64,000 nucleotides of DNA from Heligmosomoides polygyrus polygyrus (lineage: Eukaryota; Nematoda; Chromadorea; Rhabditida; Heligmosomidae): contig OX377202.1 of assembly GCA_947396885.1 (NCBI GenBank), positions 22,630,001 through 22,694,000 on the forward strand. Reading direction: 5' to 3'. Of the stretch, positions 38,501-48,784 are shown one piece after another; within the stretch, counting starts at the first letter, position 1; every line of letters starts with the position of its first letter. The notes beneath the pieces were generated by a model, which had not been told where the DNA came from, did not search any database, and saw only the letters and a list, made by a program, of their open reading frames with translations. The translations under genes were made by a program, and so were the position numbers.

Positions 38501-41500
38501 ACAGAAGTAGAGAGCGGTGCGTCTCAAACCGGAATGTCGCTCGATATGAAGTCTTATAATGAGCGTGATGATTTGGGCGGAAGAGTGTAACCTTAATACC
38601 CACCCAACAAAATGTTATGCAAAGACAAGCATCACATACCCTAACTTGTGAGGTAATACCGTGTTTTTATTATGCGACCAGAATTATGCAACCCCCCACC
38701 TTTCTATGCATGAAAACGTTTAAAACAAATGTATAAAAAAATCAGAACTAGGATACAAAGAGAGAATAATAGAATGAAAGAGGCGGTATCAACTTCCCCA
38801 GCCATCCCGGCCGAGAATAAGGTTTCTGGTTCTTTACCGAATAAAAGCCTGCGAGTCTGCGCTTAGAAGATTTTGCATTGTGCTAGATAAAGTGGCTGCA
38901 GCACTGAAACGTTTTTTTGGCAAAAGATCTGATCTACTCAAGGATAAGGATAAAGGATGGCGTTACTTAATCCCTTTTGAGATGCGCCGCGCATTCTACT
39001 TCACGGGATCTCGTGGAGGCGATTTGAATGCGGGTTTGGCCATATAATGACTGTAGTGGCCAGTCAATGAAAAAAAAATCAGTGCTTTAGCCTTCCCAGA
39101 CAAGTCTGGTATATACTTATGCTCTTGCAAAAATTTCGAATATTCGAATACCAAAAATTTTCGAGCATTCGAAATCGGATATGTTCCAAAATCCTGGTTT
39201 TTCTGAATATTCGAATTAGAATACATTTGAAAAACACAATTTTTCGAATATTCGAATTCGAATAAAAGTCATTCGAATACCTATTCGAATGGGTCATTCG
39301 AGCGTAAGTATAGTCTGGTACCAATTCACCGACCCCGGAGGGATGGAACGCTTCGCTGGCCTGGGCGGGAAATCCGATCAGGAAGCTGGAGCCAGGTACA
39401 CGCGACCGCCGGCACCTCCGCCCACTGCGCTACACGCGCCAATCTACTTGAAGGAAATAATTTGCTGCAGTGCCGTACATATGTCTTCTATAAGAATCTT
39501 CTATAAGAAAATAGACAAAAGGGACTGAATACAACTGAGAGGGATCGCTCCTCATTATAAGATAATTGCAATATGGCAAAGCTTACCGGTAGGCTGCAAT
39601 CTGCGCCTGCAGTGTAGATGACGTGAAGGTTGCCGGATTGGAAATGAGGAGAAAATCGCCTGAAGTACTTCTCGGTCAGGACTAGGAAGCTTCCCAGAGC
39701 CACAGACTAGACCAAGGCAAACACCAGCCATTCAGCCATAGTAAGTATTAACAAGATGAGATGATTAGATACCTGTCAGAAGCCCTCGACCATCGAGCTC
39801 CCTCAAAGCATCGCCAACACTCATCGCATTCTTACAACTCACTGCGGTGATGGATTCAAAGCAATGTCTCCAATTTCTAGACAGGAAGAGATCGACGCCG
39901 TTCTTTACTTTACAATGGAAGCCGCAAAAATAATAGAAAAGCAGTCGGAAAATGGCTAACCTCTCCACATCTTCGATAGATTGCAAGTTTTTCTCGGAAA
40001 CAACTAGCAGCAGCTTCTTCACTTCAGTTCGAGCAATCCAACTCAACGTATGGTTGATGAGAGGAACGTTACAGATGGGATATAGGCACTGAAACCACAA
40101 ATCCTCGTTAAAGTCAACAAAAGGGAATAGCAATAATTCTTTGGCGCTCTCTCCAGGTGTGAAAATGCCAACAAGACTGAAGGTCAACAGCTGTCTGTGA
40201 AAGTTGCTCGAGTATTTATTTATAAATTTAATACTGCACTAGTAGTGAAACTAAAACAAAACAAAAAGTGACAATTTAGCGCTTGTTAAGGATTTGATGG
40301 AAGCTTTTGCCTCAGCATTCTCTCCATTAAGTTTGCATAAGAGGTCAGCTTCTTGCTAGTTGCATGGCTTGCTAGGCTTTCTGACGAATTAAGGGAAGGT
40401 GATGGGATATGAAGGAGTTATGTCACTAATTCCGGCACCCGAATTAGGACCGCACTTGAGCACTGATTACCCTGTTCTGCATAACATTTGGTGGTTTGAT
40501 ACGAAGGTTATATAGGTACATAACGGGTACGTTAGAGCGGACAGATACCGGAGTTCCTTCCCATGCCTAGATCCGTGTTCTCCTCCGCTGACGTGGAGAG
40601 AAATGAAACTGTGATTGTGATCGTTGTACGAGCACGTGCAAGGTTGCAGGCACGCGAGCCACACAAGTAGCGCGCATTGACATGGAAACTTCCACCGAAA
40701 TTCTAGCTTGGAGGGAAGCTTCGCACCACATCCCTACCCTGGAAGTGGAAGTCCAGTGACTGCTTCCTGGTGTGAAGAGGCTGGGACAATTGCAATGGAG
40801 GGAATTGGTGGACAGACGTGAGGAAGACCTACCCTATATCCGCCTGGCCCCAAAATCTAGGAGTGCATCTAATTTACGAATACAATAACCATCTACAAGG
40901 CATTGAATATCGAAAAAACTGAATGGAATTGACCGAGTTAAGGCTCTGTGGCATGGCCATAGGTGAAACCAAGAGGAAATAGAAGTTACCACTCACATCT
41001 TGCTTTCTGCACTCTTACCGTCACCCCTCCCTGCGCTCATTAAAATCCAGTGGCTCCTACCTCCGCTAAGAAGTCACATACCGCTACTAACCAATTGCAT
41101 AAATTGATATCTTTTCGTTATATGTGTACAACCACTTGCTCTCGTGGTAGAAATACAAGCTGCTGATTCATCTGAAATGTTTCACGTCGAGGATTGACAA
41201 GAAGAAGAGTGAAACAGCTTGTTCTAAACCAGTCTCTTATCTTAAAACCTCAGCATTCTCTTCAATGTTCTTGCCTTCTACCGGCGAAGACTTTTTTAGA
41301 TGGAATCTTTATTTTTGGCCCAATGTTTCGACCTTGTTGTCGCCTTCAGAGGATTAAAAAAGCTCGAGGCATCTGAATGACGCCGTACCCGACTACGAAC
41401 ACAGTAGAAGACCCCAAACTGTCAAACACACTTATACAGTATTTCCATCGCAGTTGTTACAAGCTAGCGCTGGAATATTGTGGCTCGACAGTTCGGGGTT

Positions 41501-42828
41501 TTGTTATGTGCACGTAGCACTTGACAAAAATTTTACGGATGAGCGTCCGGCCGTCTGATGCCTCGGGCCACTTTTGCGCCCCCGAAGACAGCGATAACAG
41601 AAATGTCGGGATTTTCAAAGAGTCGAAAAATGTGACGTAAGCTGGCAATCCTACGCAGTATCGACCGTGTTGCAAGCTGAAGCGCTTTTTGCCTCAGAAG
41701 GCAGGGCATTAAGCCGCTCGTGGAGTATCACCTTGCATTAAGTGGTTGTACACCTTGGCAAGAAGCCACACGAATGCCCAATTACACCAGAAGTGGCCTA
41801 ACTCAGTTCACCATTGGTGTAGTACACAGGATTATAAACGGCGGTTATCAGGACCGGCTCACCGTAACCTTAGGCGTTGCATGAGACGTCCTTTGTGCAA
41901 TCGCAGAGCCAGGCTAGGGAAGGGATCCCACGGTGTGTGCCATAAGCCTGGCTTCTGCGCTCTTCGAGCGGCGAAGCGCATACGGCTGAAACAATGCGCA
42001 AAAAACGCGCAATGTCGTGTAGACCTCGAAACCTCCCAGAGCTCAGACAGTCAGCTGAAATGCAAAAACGCCACGACGCAAGAGAACCGAACCCTCGACA
42101 TCCCTCGCATGAAGCAAACCCTCCACCCACTGCACCATGACCGGCGTGCCGACGCTGCCATCGCGGGCGCACAAGACATCGATCGGACGTGGCAACGTGG
42201 ACGCCGACGCGCGATTTGTAAGCTATGAGACGCAGACAGCAAAAGTCTCGGCGCGACCCGCACTGTGGTTACGGTTAGCTGGTCCTGATATCTGCCGTTT
42301 ATAATTGTCTGTGTAGTACAGATCAGTGCTGTGTAAAATGTTTAATTTCGTGCAACACAGAACGTCGTATAGGGCTGCCTTACATGGTGACAACCCTCCC
42401 CAGAGCTTCTTTGCGCCAAAGGTGTCACCTAGACCTTTGATTGACTCTCGTCATCCACAATGTGCTTTCAAAATTGAAGGTTTGGCCATTTTTAACCTCG
42501 TATGACTCATCTGTCCTGAAACTAAAAAAGGATCGAACAATGAAATAATGTCTCTAGCCGAAATGCACAGGTCTGGCCGCCATCAAATACAGTTATATCA
42601 TCTGTACTATCCACTATTGAGGTCACTGGAAACTGACTGAAGCATGAACTGCACGGTATTCAACGGAAAACGGAGACAAGGGCAAGCGTAGCAACAAAAC
42701 CAAAGTAAAGTAACACGTACCCATGGTTTCCCTTGAAGAAGTGGTGCAAATCTCGGATCATAGGAATCGACAACAATGACACCGGTCAGAGAATCGTTGT
42801 CCTTCTTCTGCTCTCTTTTCGGAGGCAT
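26518..42828 (-). CDS. EIF2B5: Translation initiation factor eIF2B, epsilon subunit (17 exons, complete)
   Basis: Catalytic subunit of eIF2B, the cytosolic guanine-nucleotide exchange factor that reloads eIF2 with GTP. Exons (descending): 42721-42828, 39961-40088, 39773-39876, 39587-39659, 37462-37612, 37190-37401, 35906-35981, 35755-35849, 34869-34969, 33978-34123, 33817-33919, 32329-32393, 32130-32255, 28918-29049, 28768-28848, 28396-28521, 26518-26598. All join in phase with GT/AG borders into 635 residues plus stop, slightly shorter than the roughly 720 of the human protein. Residues ~16-260 are the nucleotidyltransferase-like domain ([16 protein letters not shown]). Residues ~316-400 are the left-handed beta-helix hexapeptides ([21 protein letters not shown]). 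An acidic linker and the W2/HEAT catalytic domain ([15 protein letters not shown]) follow, ending in tryptophan and a D/E-rich tail ([14 protein letters not shown]). The junction of exons 12 and 13 is the least certain. Several introns carry mobile elements. The strong family match leaves little doubt. Confidence 0.95.
26655..26702 (+). repeat. ACTTTT microsatellite
   Basis: Imperfect repeats of TACTTT with poly-T stretches, in the last intron of eIF2B epsilon. Confidence 0.8.
27230..28160 (+). mobile_element. RTE 5' part: leader and AP-endonuclease domain, internally deleted
   Basis: It contains [20 protein letters not shown], then after a gap the endonuclease segment from [20 protein letters not shown] through [16 protein letters not shown] to the catalytic [11 protein letters not shown]. 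The part with the expected catalytic Glu (after SVRTLESN) is missing, and the sequence stops before the reverse transcriptase. It lies in the last intron of eIF2B epsilon. Confidence 0.85.
29590..29830 (-). mobile_element. tRNA-derived SINE copy, diverged
   Basis: Shares CTTCTACGGGATGTCGTGGA, the tail blocks and a TTGGCCTGGGTGGGAAATAT segment with the family. A second short fragment of the same family lies at 29080-29155. Confidence 0.55.
30068..31446 (-). mobile_element. DNA transposon remnant with AGGGGTGTGCGTAA-type inverted ends
   Basis: AAGGGTGTGCGTAA at the left is inverted at the right (TTTACGCACACCCCT), both next to ACGATTTACGA-type sequence. A mariner-like transposase remnant lies inside at 30335-30960. 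It fills the long eIF2B epsilon intron between exons 13 and 14. Confidence 0.55.
30335..30960 (-). pseudogene. Mariner-like transposase remnant
   Basis: On the minus strand, shifting frames give [16 protein letters not shown] and [20 protein letters not shown], the segment around the second catalytic aspartate of mariner transposases (HxDNAxPH). Stops and frameshifts are frequent, and the final aspartate block is not seen. Confidence 0.7.
31560..31895 (+). mobile_element. RTE 3' fragment
   Basis: A decayed C-terminal RTE segment on the plus strand (DAWAKSLK, then motifs matching [13 protein letters not shown] [12 protein letters not shown] with a deletion, [10 protein letters not shown]). 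It lies in the eIF2B epsilon intron between exons 32130-32255 and 28918-29049. Confidence 0.7.
32400..33810. other. eIF2B epsilon intron without recognised content
   Basis: Between exons 11 and 12. Several open frames occur on the minus strand, but none has splice borders that fit the gene and none is recognised. Confidence 0.5.
34137..34850 (+). mobile_element. CR1/Jockey-like non-LTR retrotransposon 3' end
   Basis: An open frame to 34694 carries the post-reverse-transcriptase region typical of CR1/Jockey-like elements ([59 protein letters not shown]). It is followed by a short 3' UTR and an ATAAATAAATAAA tail near 34832-34845. It is 5'-truncated and inserted in the eIF2B epsilon intron between two beta-helix exons. 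Confidence 0.85.
36165..36313 (+). mobile_element. SINE head with pol III box-like sequences
   Basis: A-box-like GGCAGCGCAGTCGGTGGAGG is followed by B-box-like AGGTTCAGGTTCC at 36228-36240. The body then matches the inverse of the family (GTGAACTGGTACCAATCC). A tail-like fragment (GCCGTTCTTTATCCTTTGTC) lies at 36701-36725, so the body may be interrupted. Confidence 0.6.
37615..38935. other. eIF2B epsilon intron without recognised content
   Basis: Part of the intron between exons 4 and 5. No repeat family or coding signal was recognised before the SINE at 38939. Confidence 0.5.
38939..39455 (-). mobile_element. tRNA-derived SINE copy interrupted by a MITE
   Basis: Family blocks (AAAGGATGGCGTTACT, GGAGGCGATTTGAATGCG, then CCCGGAGGGATGGAACGC) are split by a 201-bp insert at 39112-39312. 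Removing the insert restores the family sequence ACAAGTCTGGTACCAATTC. It lies between eIF2B epsilon exons 4 and 5. Confidence 0.75.
39112..39312. mobile_element. 201-bp hAT-type MITE nested in a SINE
   Basis: The ends TATACTTATGCTC and GAGCGTAAGTATA are inverted. The 8-bp duplication GTCTGGTA occurs at 39104-39111 and 39313-39320. The interior is packed with TTCGAATATTCGAA-like motifs, also found near 4735-4905. Confidence 0.85.
40095..41860. other. First intron of eIF2B epsilon, largely unrecognised
   Basis: Contains the degenerate hammerhead-like motif at 41325 and otherwise no family I can name. The adjacent SINE lies at 41870-42145. Confidence 0.5.
41325..41349 (-). ncRNA. Hammerhead-like motif, degenerate
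   Basis: The minus strand reads CTGAAGG, then a stem around CGAC-AACAAG-GTCG, then AAAC. It resembles the motifs at 8367 and 8972 but the core has one change (G for A). It lies in the first intron of eIF2B epsilon. Confidence 0.3.
41870..42145 (-). mobile_element. Second tRNA-derived SINE type
   Basis: On the minus strand from 42145, an A-box-like TGGTGCAGTGGGTGGAGG is followed about 30 nt later by a B-box-like GAGGGTTCGGTTC (near 42090), then a ~200-bp body. It differs from the other SINE family. Overlapping open frames on both strands look incidental. Confidence 0.45.
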
Positions 42829-42839
42829 TTGTGGAGCTC

Positions 42840-42853
42840 CTGAAGAAAATCAT
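42840..42853 (-). promoter_or_regulatory. Candidate trans-splice (SL) acceptor of eIF2B epsilon
   Basis: A strong nematode 3' splice site (ATTTTCTTCAG) ends at 42840, only 11 nt before the ATG at 42828. No in-phase upstream coding exon is needed, so this is best read as a spliced-leader acceptor, probably SL1 for the first gene of the unit. A cis-spliced non-coding first exon is the alternative. Confidence 0.55.
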
Positions 42854-42987
42854 TGTTGCGGCGACTTCTATAGTCTCCAGGTTTTCAAGCGAAATACATC
42901 TCCTAACGGTAAATATCAACGACAACTTCTTCAAAGCACCCAAAAAATAAATAGGATGAGATGAAGCTGGTGCAAACTGCACGGCTC

Positions 42988-43038
42988 GTGAAGTAGGAGA
43001 TGTTGTCTGCAGTGTGCAGAAAACGTCTCCTACTTCAC
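42988..43038. promoter_or_regulatory. 24-bp hairpin just upstream of eIF2B epsilon
   Basis: Two 24-nt arms (outer 13 bp perfect, GTGAAGTAGGAGA and its complement) flank a 3-nt loop, with only two non-Watson-Crick positions. It sits about 160 nt upstream of the start codon, in sequence removed if the SL acceptor at 42840 is used. It could be a small foldback remnant, a protein-binding palindrome or an outron hairpin. Confidence 0.5.
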
Positions 43039-43204
43039 GCGCAATTTTCAAGTCATCGCCGAAGAGTTCGGCCATTAGGTTAGAGGCGGTGAGTAAATGT
43101 TAGAGTGGGGTGTAGGTTGTCATTTTGAAAGCAGTGGCGACGGACAGCAGGTCCTCGAGCTTAGGTGATCGGTTCATTGGGCACTATTGTACTTTCACAA
43201 CTCC

Positions 43205-43590
43205 AAGGGTCGAGGAGAGGTACCGAAAAAAAATTTTCGCCCAAACTTCGCCTAGGGGTTATTTGGGGTGCTGATCACGAATTTGAGATCCGTTTTCAAA
43301 ATTACGGGCGATTACGGTAGGTTACGGTAGGTACGGTTGACTAAGGCCGCCAAGCCAGCCTACCGTACTCCAGGGTAAAACGAAAAAGGATGTCATATTC
43401 GTGATCAGCACCCCAAATAATCCCTCTAGCCGAAGATTGGGCGAAATCGGTGGTCATGACCTTGCAGCCTTAGTCACCCGTACCTACCGTAACCTAACGT
43501 ACTCCAGCGTAAAACGAAAAACGGATGTCATATTCGTGATCAGCATCCCAAATACCCCCCCCCCTAGTCGAAGTTTGGGAAAAAAAATCA
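43205..43590. repeat. Foldback repeat family B, compound copy
   Basis: It contains inverted and direct copies of GTGATCAGCACCCCAAATA and the TACCGTA-rich core seen at 23235-23550. It is followed by three direct units of AACAAGTTACTTGCG (43600-43680). Confidence 0.6.
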
Positions 43591-45729
43591 GAAAATTTTG
43601 AACAAGTTACTTGCGCCTTATGAGCTCCAAAACAAGTTACTTGCGCCTTTATACCTCGAAAACAAGTTACTTGCGACTTATTGCTAGCGGTTAACTAACT
43701 TGCAAGCTTGCACCCAGGAATTTTAAGCTTGCACGCAACTAACTGTATTGCAAGGTTGCAAGAAGCTTTCGTGCAAGCTTGCACTGCAGCAAGTTGCGTC
43801 ATCACGCGCGCACGCGGTCATTAGGTAGCGTCCTCACCAGGGTTAAGCCTGAGGTTCGGGAATCAAAGAGGGGGGGGGGGGGTCGTACTGTAGCCTCGAC
43901 TGGAGGGGGGAGGGTCGTACTCTCTCGGTTTTGGCAGAGGACTCTCTCCAAATTCAGGTTTTTAGATGACGCTTGCATCTATTAATAAGTGTTTTTTTCC
44001 AGATGTGACTACGACAATGCGGAGATATACAAGCGCTTGCGTTTCCTGGAGTTAAAAAAATAGGATTGAATATCAAATTTTTTAAAAATGCCGATTACTG
44101 TGCAGTGAAAAATAAAGATTTCCTGTCTGCAGATTTAGAGTCAATGAGAGATTTTCATTTTTTTCAGGTTTTCCCAGGACGTCATGGACACGGTAGTTTT
44201 CTGCCTGATGAGCAACATCTACTTCAAGAATTGCACTCTATAAAATTTCAAGTGTTAATTACTGAGGACGACCTAAGTGCTTTCCCTACAAGATTTTTGA
44301 AGCGCTCTTCGAATCGATGACGGATTGGCAACCGAAGGACGGACTTGTTCGAAAAATAATTTCTCCCCTGCAGGAAACAGCATCAGAAAGTGAAATCGTA
44401 CCCTATAAAATTTTAACCCGGTTTGACACACAGTGATAAAACTATGTTTCTCTGAAACGATATTCTATATGATCAGACGTCTCGATTTACCGAAAAAATG
44501 TCGACACACCAATCACATGGAAGATGTTACTTTTAGAACCTGTCTTTTAAAGCATAGAAAACACATTTACTAAAGCTTTATTTATTTTCCAGAAGCCCCA
44601 AAAAATCTCCGAGTTACGGCAGTTAACGTGCGGCTACTGCGTTCTCTGACATGATCGATCGCAATCGAAATATGGATGGACTCTTCGCTGGAAATTTTTT
44701 TTTCTGCCTTCTGAAGGACAGGACGACAGAGAGTGGAATTGTGCCATATAGAATTTGAAGTCGCGCTTAAAATACAGTAAAAACTAAGCTTCTCCGCTGC
44801 GATGAATCTCCGCTGAGGATGGATCGCCTACAAAATTCTCATTTTTCATGAAAATATTATTGTTTAGCCGAAGCATATCACCCATACGGATAAAATCCAG
44901 CCACAAGAATTTTGAAGTCCTGATTAATTCACTGTGAAAAAATCGTGATTTTCTGGATAGAACAGGTTGAATCGACCTCTGGCCGACTTTGCACCAACGT
45001 CATCGGAGCATAGAATTGAACGTTCACAAAAAGGTTCATAACTCGGTGAGTTTTTCGAATTTTGAAAATTCTTTTAATTTTCAAAAAGTAGATAATACGC
45101 CCTTTCTCATCGTTAAAGATCGTTTTCCAAAAAAGGAGTCATCACGCGTGGCGGTTGGTTCGATTTTTGAGCGAAAAAAATTGAAGTGGCTTCACAAAAA
45201 TATTCATAACTCGACCAATTCTTCGAAATTTCAAAATCCCGCTAGCTTTTCAGAAACTAGAAGAAGAGTCCTTTTTCGCTATATAGAAATCAGTTTCCAA
45301 AAATTTGGTCCTTATGCGCGGCAGGAGAGGTTCGATTTCGGTCCATTTCGAAAAAAAGTACCAAAAATCGAACCCCCCCCCCGCCCCTCATGAAGACCTC
45401 TTTCTTGGAAATAGATTCTTATATGGTAGGAAAGCATACTAGCTCTATTTTTTGATGGCCGAGCGGGATTTTTGATTTTCGGAAAAATGGCCGAGATATG
45501 ATCAATTTTAGGAAGTCGTGAACTGAATCACGGATCGACCCTTCGCCGTCGTCATCGAAGTGATAACACAAAATCTACTCTACCATTATATAATTGAGTT
45601 AGCTCCCTGCCCTGTAGATGGTGAGGCGTATCTCACTCAGGTTGGAAACTTGGCTGAGATACGCTTCGTGGAACCACGAGTAATCTCATGGAACCCCTTG
45701 CGACGTCTCCGCGTACCTCGCGCGGGCAA

Positions 45730-46460
45730 CGTCTGCCGTTCAACATGGGATATTGTTACAGCAGAGGACGCGTAGCCTCCTCCTGCTTGACACAACGGCA
45801 TCTGAGCGCGTTTCTGAGTGCCTGAATCCAGAAGACGGGTTTCCTTCATCGCACCACAACCTTCTGGAGTCAGAAGAGGAGACACCGTCGTCCTACTACG
45901 AGGGATCGCATTCAGAATTGAGCATGAGATGCTGCTGCAGCGGAAAAAGCGCAGCCTCCTCCTGCTTGACGCAGCGACATCTGCGCGCGCTTCTGAGCGT
46001 CTGAATCCAGAAGAGAGGTCCCCTTTGCCGCGCAACAAGCATCTGGAGTCAAAGGCACCGTCGTCTACGACGAGCGACCGCATCCAGAATTCAACATGGG
46101 ATGCTCCTCCAGCCGAGGAAGCACAGCCTCCTCTCTATTGACACAGCGACATCTGCGCGCCTTTCTGAGCACATGGATTCAGAATACGGGTTCCATACGT
46201 CGCGCAACAATCGTCTAGAGCGAGAAGCGGTTCACCGACGTCGTGTGACGAGAGGATGACATTCAGAGTTCAGCATTATCCCAAGTTGAACGGAAAATTT
46301 TAGCCGCGTGAGATACGCCTTTGCGTACCTCTCACGGGCAATTTTTGCCGTTAACATGGGATGTTGTTACAGCAGAGGATGTGTAGCCTCCTCCTGCTTG
46401 ACTCAGCGTAACTGCACGCGTTTCTGAGCGTTTGATTCTGAATACGTGTCACTGACGTCT
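45730..46460 (+). repeat. Tandem repeat of ~170-260 bp in the loop of foldback copy 1
   Basis: At least four units each contain CCTCCTCCTGCTTGAC followed by an ACATCTGCGCGCG-type block and GAATCCAGAAG. They start near 45773, 45953, 46123 and 46386. Two units keep overlapping open frames with a shared segment resembling RSLLLLD-x-x-x-S. I do not recognise a protein family. This may be captured host sequence or a simple satellite. Confidence 0.6.
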
Positions 46461-46790
46461 GCCTTGAGCATGGGAGGACCACTAAGGGGTGGTGGAGAAG
46501 GCAAGTAAGGGGCCTTTAGAGGGGCAGGTGAGCGTTCAGGAAGGAAAGGAACAACCTGAAGAAGGGACCAGGGCGGGGAAGCCAGCAAGAAGAGACCAGT
46601 AGGGGGTCAATAGTGAAAACAAGGAAGTGGGCCAGGGGATGGGACCAGGAAGGTGGGGGGGGGGGGTGGGGGAAGACCAGTAAAGGCGGACCAGCAATTA
46701 GATCTAGAAAGAAGAAACGAGTGAGGGGGAAGCTGGCGCCCGGATTCGGAAGACGTGTCAACAGTGGAGGGGCCGAAGTACTGCGCAGCA
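46460..46790 (+). repeat. Purine-rich (G/A) tract
   Basis: About 330 bp that are strongly G/A-biased on the plus strand, with many GGG runs and a run of 13 G around 46658. It could form G-quadruplex or triplex structures. It sits in the loop of foldback copy 1 and has no coding signal. Confidence 0.6.
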
Positions 46791-48784
46791 CAAACCAATG
46801 ATCTTACTGTTACTGGACGGTGTGGAGAAAATGTCTATGATGAAAGGTACCGAAGTGGTGAACGGCTTTATGCCGATGAAGTACGCAGCAGGTCCTAGAT
46901 GTTAGCAAATTCTAAGTTTGACAAAAGCTACTTTCTTTAGGTCAGTGATGGTGCAAATTCGCGCCAAGCGCGCAAGTGCGAGACACGCCGTTAGGCGTGT
47001 CGGAGCACTTGTTATTCATAACTCAGCTAGTTTTTTGAAATTTGGCAATCCTGCTAACTCACCAAAAAGTAGAGGAAAAGCGCTTCTTTATGATTACAAA
47101 AACGCTTTGTAAAAATGGGGTCTTCATGCGGGGCGGGTGGGGTTCGATTTCTTGTCGATTTTTGCCGAAAATCGACCAGAAATCGAACCCCCCCCCCTCG
47201 CCCCGCACGAAGACCTCTTTCTTAAGAACTGGCTGTTACATATTTACAAAGCATATTTTCTCTATTTTATGATGGCCGAGAGTGAAATCACTCTGATGAC
47301 GAAGGTGAAGGATTCAATTCACGACTTCCGAAAATTGATCATATCTCGACCATTTTTCCGAAAATCAAAAATCCCGCTCGGCCATCAAAAAATAAAGCTA
47401 GTATGCTTTCCTACCATATATATCTTTACTTGGAAAGCAATTTTTACACGATGAGAAAGGGCGTTTTATCTACTTTATGAAAAGCTAAACGAATTTTCAA
47501 AATTCGAAAAACTTACCGAGTTGTGAACCTTTTTGTGAACGTTCAATTTTATGCTCCGATGACGTTGGTGCAAAGTTGACCAGAGGTCGATTCAACCTGT
47601 TCTATCCAGAAAATCACGTTTTTTTTCACAGCGAATTAATCAGGACTTCGAAATTCTTGTGGCTGGATTTTATTCGTATGGGTGATATGCTTCGGCTAAA
47701 CAGTAATATTTTCATGAAAAATGAGAATTATGTAGGCGATCCATCCTCAGCGGAGATTCATCGCAGAGGAGAAGCTTAGTTTTTACTGTATCTTAAGCAT
47801 GACTTCAAATTCTATATAGGCACAATTCCACTCTCTGTCCTCCTGTCCTTCAGAAGGCAGAAAAAAATTTTCCAGCGAGGAGTCCGTCCATATTTCAATT
47901 GCGATCGATCATGTCAGAGAACGCAGTAGCCGCACGTAAACTGCCGTAACTTGGAGATTTTTTGGGCTTCTGGAAAATTCATAAAGCTTTAATAGATGTG
48001 TTTTCTATGCTTTGAATGGCAGGTTCTAAAAGTAACATCTTCCATGTGATTGGTGTGTCGATATTTAGAAAAATAATTTTTTCATGAAAAACGAGGATTT
48101 TTATACGATCCATTCTAATCATATCGTCATTGCAGCTCCGTCATCGTTGCGGAGAAGCTTGTTTTTTTTGTTGGGCGATGCACAGGGCTTGGATTTTTGT
48201 AGGCTTCATTTTGATTTTTTATGATGTTTCCTTAGGATGGCAGAACATTATTTCCATGGGAATTCCATCGTCCACCATTCGTTTGCCGCTCCATTCGATG
48301 AGTGCTTCAAAAAATCCAGGAGAAGCACTTAATTCGTCATCAGAAGGCTACACTCAAAATTTCATCTAATACTATTTCAGAGCATAATTTCAGATGCAGA
48401 CATCGCTCCTTCAGGTAGAAAAATGCGTCATGTCCATGACGTCCTGAAAAAAAACACCTGCACAAATTAAACAGTGATGATTGAAAGACTGCTACCAGAA
48501 AATCTTTATTTTCAAGTGTCGAAAAATAGTATTCAGCTTTATTGTGTCATCAATGTATTATTGTTCAGTGACCTCTTTTCATTGTTCTATTGTGTCGAAG
48601 CCGCTCCTGAAAATAAGAACCTATTAAAGGGTTCAAAATTCACATAAAACCTTGAAGAAATCAAGATATATAAGGAATAAAACAGTGAAAGAAGGAGGGA
48701 GGGGGTCGTACGAATTCCGCTTCGGAGGGGGGGGGTGGTCGTAAATTTTCAGCAAAAATCGAACCCCACGCCCTGGTCCTCACA

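Larger units (their letters stand above)
43838..48775. mobile_element. Giant foldback hAT-like element, copy 1 (4938 bp)
   Basis: The ends are CAGGGTTAAGC and its inverse (ACGCCCTG), flanked by an exact 8-bp target duplication GTCCTCAC at 43830-43837 and 48776-48783. Eight-bp duplications and CAGGG ends fit the hAT superfamily. G-runs lie just inside both ends. The body is a long inverted repeat: about 44.04-45.53 kb pairs with 47.30-48.52 kb (for example, the segment near 44510 reappears inverted near 48030, and 44703 pairs with 47867). The unpaired 1.7 kb centre holds a tandem repeat and a purine-rich tract. Only short ORFs occur and no transposase, so it is probably mobilised in trans. Confidence 0.85.

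Noticed and set aside
41746..42228. 160-codon open frame on the plus strand with an overlapping 100-codon frame on the minus strand
   Set aside because: The residue pattern is low in hydrophobic core and matches no family, and the stretch overlaps SINE-like sequence with A- and B-box motifs.
42758..43075. 105-codon minus-strand ORF (MAELFGDDLKI) overlapping the eIF2B epsilon start
   Set aside because: It is in another frame from the eIF2B epsilon coding exon and overlaps the 24-bp hairpin. The acceptor at 42840 would remove most of it.
43600..43690. Three direct AACAAGTTACTTGCG units considered as a CRISPR-like array
   Set aside because: This is eukaryotic intergenic DNA with three imperfect units, short unequal spacers and dispersed copies elsewhere in the window.
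44989..45393. 134-codon ORF in the arm of foldback copy 1
   Set aside because: It is A/T-rich, repeats FSKFxN-like segments arising from internal repeats, and has no counterpart frame conserved in the mirrored arm.
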